Positions 58,108-64,000 of a stretch of 64,000 bases of DNA are shown here, one piece after another. The notes under the pieces are model-generated. The model worked only from the letters and a program-made list of their open reading frames with translations, was not told where the DNA came from and did not search any database. The stretch comes from RPQJ01 sp044226195. GTDB lineage: Bacteria > Pseudomonadota > Gammaproteobacteria > Steroidobacterales > Steroidobacteraceae. Positions within the stretch are counted from its first letter, which is position 1. Each line of letters opens with the position of its first letter. The translations under genes were made by a program, and so were the position numbers. The stretch lies in the NCBI GenBank assembly GCA_044226195.1, contig JBGAHO010000002.1:1-64000 (forward strand). Direction: 5' to 3'.

Positions 58108-59382
58108 ATGACGACGATTCGACGAATGGCAGCCGTGGCCCTGGCCCTTGGCGCACTGCTCGGCGCCCGCGCACATGCGGCGGGACCCTGGATCTCCGAG
58201 ACCGGCGGCGCGGACATGGGTCTCGCCGGCGCAGGGCGCGCGGCGCTGGCGCTCGACCCGGCCGCGCTGTCGGCCAATCCGGCCTCCCTGGCCAACCTGG
58301 ACGACAACGAGGTCACGCTGGCCGCCGTGCCGCTCGAACTCGACTACGCATTCCGCGGCGAGGACGGCTACGCCGGTCACGCCCGCAATCACGACGGGGG
58401 CACGGTCCTGCCAGCGGTCTACGGTGTCGCGCGAGATGGCGACTGGGTTCTCGGCTTCGGTGCGTACAGCGGCTTCGGCCTGTCCTTCGATCATGGACGG
58501 CGCTGGGAGGGCGCGCGCACCGTGACGCAGGCCGGCCTCGCAACGGTCAACGTCGGACCCGCCGTGGCGTGGCAGGCCAGCGAGCGGATCACTCTCGGCG
58601 CCAGCCTCGCCGCGCAGTGGGCGCGGCCCGACTTCCAGCTCGACGTCGCGAACGATGCGGCGTACTACGGTCCACCCGCCAATCTGCCGGACGGACACGT
58701 CGAGTTCCGCGGCGACGACTGGGCAACGGCTGCCCAGCTCGGCGTGAACGTCGAGGTTCGCCCCGGCCTGCGCGTCGGTGCGTCCTGGACTTCCGCCGTC
58801 GAGCATCGCGTGGCACTCGACGTCGAAGGCCGCGACCTGCACCCGGTCCTCGGCCAGCTGTTGCCGCCGGACGGTGCCGCGACGCTGCGCTTCACCACGC
58901 CGCAGCAGGTCATGCTCGGCGCGACGTGGTCGGCGACCGATGCAACGCTGCTCGCGGCCGGCGCCACCTGGCAGGACTGGTCGCGGTTCGGCGAGGCGCG
59001 GCTGTCGATGCCCGGCTATGCGGGCGACGTCTTCCCGGCCGGACTGCGCGACACCTGGGGCATCTCCCTGGGCGTGCGTCATGCACTCGACGAACACTGG
59101 ACGCTCGCGAGCGGCGTTGCCTACGAGAGTTCACCGGCGACTTCGGGCGACGTGCCCATCTACTTTCCGGTCGCCGAGCAGTGGCGACTCGCCGGCGGCC
59201 TCGAGCGCGAGGTGAGCGATGCTCTGCGGCTGCGCGCTTCGCTGACGGTGATGCTGCAGGGCGATGCGCGGGTCGTGCAGGCGACCCATCCGCTGCCGGT
59301 GCCGGGCATCCCGACGTACACCGGCCGCTATGCCGACACGCGCGTCTACGCCTTGGGGCTCGGCGCCGACTTCAGGCTGTGA
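58108..59382 (+). CDS. FadL/OmpP1-family outer-membrane transporter
   Basis: 424 residues with a signal peptide ending AHA-A. After it the FadL hallmark: an N-terminal stretch 'GADMGLAGAGRAALALDPAA' and LSANPAS, the plug-like part with N-P-A. The rest is barrel: 'RITLGASLAAQWARPDFQLD', 'LGVNVEVRPGLRVGASWTSA', 'GISLGVRHALDEHWTLASGV', ending 'YALGLGADFRL'. FadL proteins import long-chain fatty acids or other hydrophobic molecules. It is divergent from the AraC gene, and 34 bp after its stop comes the convergent DUF779 gene. Confidence 0.88.
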   Translation: MTTIRRMAAVALALGALLGARAHAAGPWISETGGADMGLAGAGRAALALDPAALSANPASLANLDDNEVTLAAVPLELDYAFRGEDGYAGHARNHDGGTVLPAVYGVARDGDWVLGFGAYSGFGLSFDHGRRWEGARTVTQAGLATVNVGPAVAWQASERITLGASLAAQWARPDFQLDVANDAAYYGPPANLPDGHVEFRGDDWATAAQLGVNVEVRPGLRVGASWTSAVEHRVALDVEGRDLHPVLGQLLPPDGAATLRFTTPQQVMLGATWSATDATLLAAGATWQDWSRFGEARLSMPGYAGDVFPAGLRDTWGISLGVRHALDEHWTLASGVAYESSPATSGDVPIYFPVAEQWRLAGGLEREVSDALRLRASLTVMLQGDARVVQATHPLPVPGIPTYTGRYADTRVYALGLGADFRL

Positions 59383-59415
59383 CGCTTCGAACCGATGAAA
59401 TACCGACGGAAGCGC

Positions 59416-59783
59416 TCAGCGCGCTTCCGCCGCCGCGAGCGCCGCGGCCTCCTCGTCGGTGAACAGTCGCGAACGGGTGAGGAACCGCCGGCCGGTCGGG
59501 TTCTCGAGCGAGAACATGCCGCCGCGTCCCGGCACGACGTCGATGATCAGGTGGGTGTGCTGCCAGTACTCGAACTGCGCGCGGCTCATGTAGAAGGGCG
59601 CGCCGCCGATCTCGCCGAGCTGCACGTCGGAATCGCCGACCAGGAACTCGCCGCGCGGGTAGCACATCGGCGAGCTGCCGTCGCAACAGCCTCCCGACTG
59701 GTGGAACATGAGATCGCCGTGCTGCTCGCGCAGCACGGCGATCAGTTCGAGCGCGGCCCCGGTGGCCGAGACCCGATCGACCA

Positions 59784-59784
<1 letters not shown>
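59416..59784 (-). CDS. DUF779 family protein linked to aldehyde dehydrogenase
   Basis: 122 residues matching DUF779: 'LMFHQSGGCCDGSSPMCYPR' with its clustered Cys, 'GEFLVGDSDVQLGEIGGAPF' and 'YWQHTHLIIDVVPGRGGMFS'. This family is regularly found next to acetaldehyde/aldehyde dehydrogenase genes. The start overlaps the ALDH stop by one base (TGATG), so it is translated after ALDH. The Cys/His content suggests metal binding, for example maturation of a partner enzyme or a small oxidoreductase. Function unproven. Confidence 0.85.
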
Positions 59785-61304
<1,520 letters not shown>

Positions 61305-61352
61305 CGTCTGTCCCCTGGTGTGGAAGTCCTGGTTTGTCGTCGGCCGCATTGC

Positions 61353-61380
61353 TGCGGCGCCGCATCGGGAACGGGTTCCC
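61353..61380. promoter_or_regulatory. two adjacent palindromes in the aldehyde dehydrogenase leader
   Basis: A 12-bp perfect palindrome (TGCGGCGCCGCA, 61353-61364) is followed by GGGAAC-gg-GTTCCC (61367-61380), about 50-75 bp upstream of the ALDH start. Either may be a regulator site. Confidence 0.35.
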
Positions 61381-61435
61381 AGTGCGGACTTAGATTTGAC
61401 CCGCCCCGACCGGAAAATACTCCCGGCGCGCGCGA

Positions 61436-62209
61436 CTAGCCAGCACCCGCCGCCATCATGACCGCCTCGAGCGTGCCGAGGCTGACTCCCGCCAGCATGC
61501 CGCCGTCCACCGCGATGGCCTGGCCGCTGATGTAGCTGCTCTCGCCGGCGGCCAGGAAGTGGTAGACGCCGACGACATCGTCCGTCGTCCCGATGCGTCC
61601 GAGCGGACACATGCGGGTGGTGAGCGGCACCTCCGGGTGGTCCTGCGGCAGCATCGGCGTGAAGACGCTGCCGGGGCATACGGCATTGACGCGGATGCCG
61701 CGCGGCGCCAGTTCGACGGCCGCCGAGCGCGTCAGGCTCAGCACTGCCGCTTTCGAGGCCGAGTACTGACTGTAGCCCGGCACGCCGATGTCGGCCGCGA
61801 TCGATGCGGTATTGATGATCGACCCGCCGTCCCGCATCCGCGCCTGGCCGTATTTCAGGCCGTGGAAGACTGCGAACGTGTTGATGGCGAAGATCCGCTG
61901 CAGTTCGGCGCCCGTCGCATCGCCGATGAACGGCCCCGTGTTCTCGATGCCCGCGTTGTTGACGAGGATGTCGACTTCCCCGCCGAGCGCGTCAGCCGCC
62001 TCCTGCACGGCACGCGCCACGTCGGACTCCAATGAACAGTCCGCCCGCACGGCCGCGACCGCGCCGACTTCACGCGCGACGTCGCCGGCGTCCCGCCGGC
62101 CGACGATCACCACGCGCGCACCGGCCGCGGTGAATCGCGCCGCCACGGCCTGCCCGATACCGGAAGTGCCCCCGGTGATGACGGCCGTCTTGCCCTTGAG
62201 TGAAAACAT
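61436..62209 (-). CDS. short-chain dehydrogenase/reductase
   Basis: 257 residues, classical SDR: 'TAVITGGTSGIGQAVAARF', 'LVNNAGIENTGPFIGD', Ser in 'SIINTASIAADIG', Y-x-x-x-K in 'YSQYSASKAAVLSLTRSAAV' and 'RIRVNAVCPGSVFTPM'. The R-R after the second strand (VVIVGRRDAGD) hints at NADP(H). A near-perfect ribosome site AGGAGG precedes the ATG. It lies between the ALDH gene and the truncated TonB receptor gene; substrate unknown. Confidence 0.9.
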   Translation of the reverse strand: MFSLKGKTAVITGGTSGIGQAVAARFTAAGARVVIVGRRDAGDVAREVGAVAAVRADCSLESDVARAVQEAADALGGEVDILVNNAGIENTGPFIGDATGAELQRIFAINTFAVFHGLKYGQARMRDGGSIINTASIAADIGVPGYSQYSASKAAVLSLTRSAAVELAPRGIRVNAVCPGSVFTPMLPQDHPEVPLTTRMCPLGRIGTTDDVVGVYHFLAAGESSYISGQAIAVDGGMLAGVSLGTLEAVMMAAGAG

Positions 62210-62229
62210 GCGTGCCTCCTCCGTGAGCA

Positions 62230-64000
62230 TCAACGAGTGTGGTATTCGACCGTCACGCCATACGTGCGCGGCTCGCCGACGACCCACTGGTCCCAGCCGA
62301 ACGATGCGAGGTCGTAGGCGCCGACCAGGTAGTCCTCGTCCGCGAGGTTGCGCACCCAGGCGGTCACGGTCGCGTGCTCGCCGGGCGACGTCCAGGACAC
62401 GTGCGCATTGGCGATCGTGTAGGCCCCCTGGCTCAGGATCGGGTCGTTGTTGACGGAGAAGTACTGCTGGCTCTGGTACTTCGCGTCCGCCTCGATCGCC
62501 CACGCGCCGATGGCCGACGGGATCGTGTAGGTGGCCATCGCGTTGACGTTGGTCTTCGGCGCGCTCGGCAGCGTGCCGCCGCTCAGGTCCTGACCGAGCG
62601 GCGTCTGGAACTTGTCGAACTTCGAGTGCGTGTAACCGGCGCCGAGTTGCAGTGTGAACGCTTCGATCGGACGCCAGACGGCCTCCATCTCGAGGCCGTA
62701 CAGGGTCGAGGCCGCCGCGTTCGACAACTGCTGCACCGGCACGTCGCTGCTGCCGGAGGCGAGCACGAACACCTGCTGGTCGGTGAAGTCGTAGTAGAAG
62801 GCCGCCAGGTTGAGGCGCAACTGGCCGCCCAGCTCGGACTTCAGGCCGACCTCGTAGCTCAGGAGCTTCTCGGGATTGACCAGCGCGGCTTCGGCCTGGT
62901 CCTGCACGGCGCCGCCGTTGTAGTTGCCGCTGTTGAAGCCGCGCGAGATCGAGGCGTAGGCCAGCACGTCGTCGGCGAGCTTGTATGAGGCCGACAGCCG
63001 CCCCGATACGTCGTCCCACGACTTCTTCTCGCCGAAGTCGATGGTCTGGACGATGGCACGGTCGGTGATGTTGCGGTTGACGAAGAACATCATGTCGCTG
63101 ACGTCCGAGACGTCGGCCAGCCAGGCGCCGTAGTCAACCTGCTTGGTCTCGTGCGTGTAGCGCAGCCCGAGCGTGAACTTCCAGCGCTCGGTGGCCGCCC
63201 AGTCGACGTTGCCGAAGAGCGCGTAGCTGTCGGTTTTCATCGAGGAGATCTGGCCGAGGCCTTCCAGCACGTCGGTGAGGCCGCCCGACAGCGCGCCCGG
63301 ACCGAATCCGGGGATGGGGAAGCCGACGCTGCTGTCGAGGTCCTCGTGGAAGTAGTACGCGCCGGCGATCCAGCTCAGCGCGCCCTGCGGCGAAGTGAGC
63401 CGCAGCTCCTGGCTCGTCTGGCGCGGGTGGCCGTAGTAGTTGCCCGTCATGACGTAATTCGGGCTCGCATCCGGATCCTCGTGCACCTTCGAGGTGTTCT
63501 CCTCGTAGGCCGTCACCGAAGTGAGCGTGAACGCGGGCAGGCGCCAGTCGACGTTGACCGACGCGCCGGTCGAATCCACGTGCGTGTACTGCGACTTCAC
63601 GTCCCAGGCGCCCCGGTGGAAGTCGGTGGAATCGGCGTAGCCGAAGAAGTCCGTGCAGCCGCTGCCGAGCTTCGGCTTGACCGGGCACGGTCCGCCGGAC
63701 TCCGGATCGACGAGCCCGACCTGCTTGTACGGCAGCAGTTCGCTGCGATCCCGGCTGCCGTGGCCCTTCAGCAGCACGTCGACGTCGCCTGTCGGCTGCC
63801 ACAGCCACTGGGCCCGCCACGCGAGCGCATCGATCTTGCCGTCGTCCGAGTGCAGCAGGGCATTGCGCTGCAAGCCGTCGCGCGACTGGTACGACGCCGC
63901 GATGCGCGCCGCGCTGTGCTCGCCGGTGTCGAAGCCCACCGCACCTTCCGGATCGAGCTGGCCGTAACTGCCGGCAGTCAGGCTCGCGTCGGCGACCAGC
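62230..64000 (-). CDS. TonB-dependent receptor, 3' part only
   Basis: The gene runs off the right edge; 589 codons of the C-terminal part are present, without signal peptide and plug start. The barrel shows TonB-receptor strands: 'VDVLLKGHGSRDRSELLPYK', 'DVKSQYTHVDSTGASVNVDW', 'TSQELRLTSPQGALSWIAGA', 'WKFTLGLRYTHETKQVDYGA', 'SGRLSASYKLADDVLAYASI' and 'SRGFNSGNYNGG', typical of receptors of the Sphingomonad/pesticin-type subfamily (often called TonB receptors for unknown organic ligands). Its stop is followed by the SDR gene 20 bp on, so the two may be one operon. Confidence 0.88.
   Translation of the reverse strand, partial: LVADASLTAGSYGQLDPEGAVGFDTGEHSAARIAASYQSRDGLQRNALLHSDDGKIDALAWRAQWLWQPTGDVDVLLKGHGSRDRSELLPYKQVGLVDPESGGPCPVKPKLGSGCTDFFGYADSTDFHRGAWDVKSQYTHVDSTGASVNVDWRLPAFTLTSVTAYEENTSKVHEDPDASPNYVMTGNYYGHPRQTSQELRLTSPQGALSWIAGAYYFHEDLDSSVGFPIPGFGPGALSGGLTDVLEGLGQISSMKTDSYALFGNVDWAATERWKFTLGLRYTHETKQVDYGAWLADVSDVSDMMFFVNRNITDRAIVQTIDFGEKKSWDDVSGRLSASYKLADDVLAYASISRGFNSGNYNGGAVQDQAEAALVNPEKLLSYEVGLKSELGGQLRLNLAAFYYDFTDQQVFVLASGSSDVPVQQLSNAAASTLYGLEMEAVWRPIEAFTLQLGAGYTHSKFDKFQTPLGQDLSGGTLPSAPKTNVNAMATYTIPSAIGAWAIEADAKYQSQQYFSVNNDPILSQGAYTIANAHVSWTSPGEHATVTAWVRNLADEDYLVGAYDLASFGWDQWVVGEPRTYGVTVEYHTR

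Overview
The window is a gene-dense, very GC-rich stretch of chromosome. It has short intergenic gaps, many GTG or TTG starts and many ATGA or TGATG start/stop overlaps. Gene content (PPK1, CueR/CopA copper export, ModABCE, TonB-dependent receptors, FadL, bacteriophytochrome with heme oxygenase, lipoproteins with Gram-negative lipoboxes) points to a member of the Pseudomonadota. A gammaproteobacterium of the Steroidobacterales, Nevskiales or Xanthomonadales type is plausible, but that placement is inference. No rRNA, tRNA, CRISPR array, integrase or insertion sequence was seen. One run of nine N (41179-41187) shows this is a draft assembly.

Layout. 1-2.4 kb: start of a pterin dehydratase gene, divergent from ppk1, which has a Pho-box-like repeat upstream. 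2.4-6.6 kb: a translationally coupled operon for an exported D-aminoacylase, DgcN and DgcA, preceded by a GST gene. 6.9-11.5 kb: a soluble PAS histidine kinase and a copper locus (cueR, copA, copZ) with a perfect CueR operator. 11.6-20.4 kb: GFA-domain protein, a crotonase lacking both catalytic Glu, a lipoprotein, an SdsA-type sulfatase, a DsbA-like thioredoxin and a MacAB-type exporter. 20.4-24.3 kb: an RHH protein with a 22-bp palindrome nearby, a Sel1 protein, a serine hydrolase and two small exported proteins. 24.3-28.7 kb: an AraC regulator with 21-bp-spaced direct repeats facing a ThDP enzyme/SDR/DUF1330 operon. 28.7-32.8 kb: three consecutive lipoprotein genes (alpha/beta hydrolase, phospholipase D, LssY_C). 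32.8-41.5 kb: hybrid kinase, a four-repeat membrane protein, diheme peroxidase, TetR, sulfatase, DUF3313 lipid-envelope-type protein and an RNA methyltransferase holding the gap.

41.6-45.0 kb is a light-sensing pair, bphO-bphP. The phytochrome kinase has Gln where the phosphoacceptor His should be, and a two-tier hairpin precedes the pair. 45.1-50.0 kb: TonB receptor, Cys-rich barrel, DUF2946 and an M19 dipeptidase, all on the minus strand. 50.1-58.0 kb is a molybdenum region: modE, a modA-porin-modB-modC operon with a ModE box, a formate-dehydrogenase-like molybdoenzyme and an AraC regulator. 58.1-64 kb: FadL, DUF779 with an aldehyde dehydrogenase, an SDR and a truncated TonB receptor.

The most unusual items are the phosphate-porin-like gene inside the mod operon with a Mop-less ModC, the His-less bacteriophytochrome, the ThDP enzyme whose NN motif reads AE, the D-amino acid operon and the three-lipoprotein cluster.
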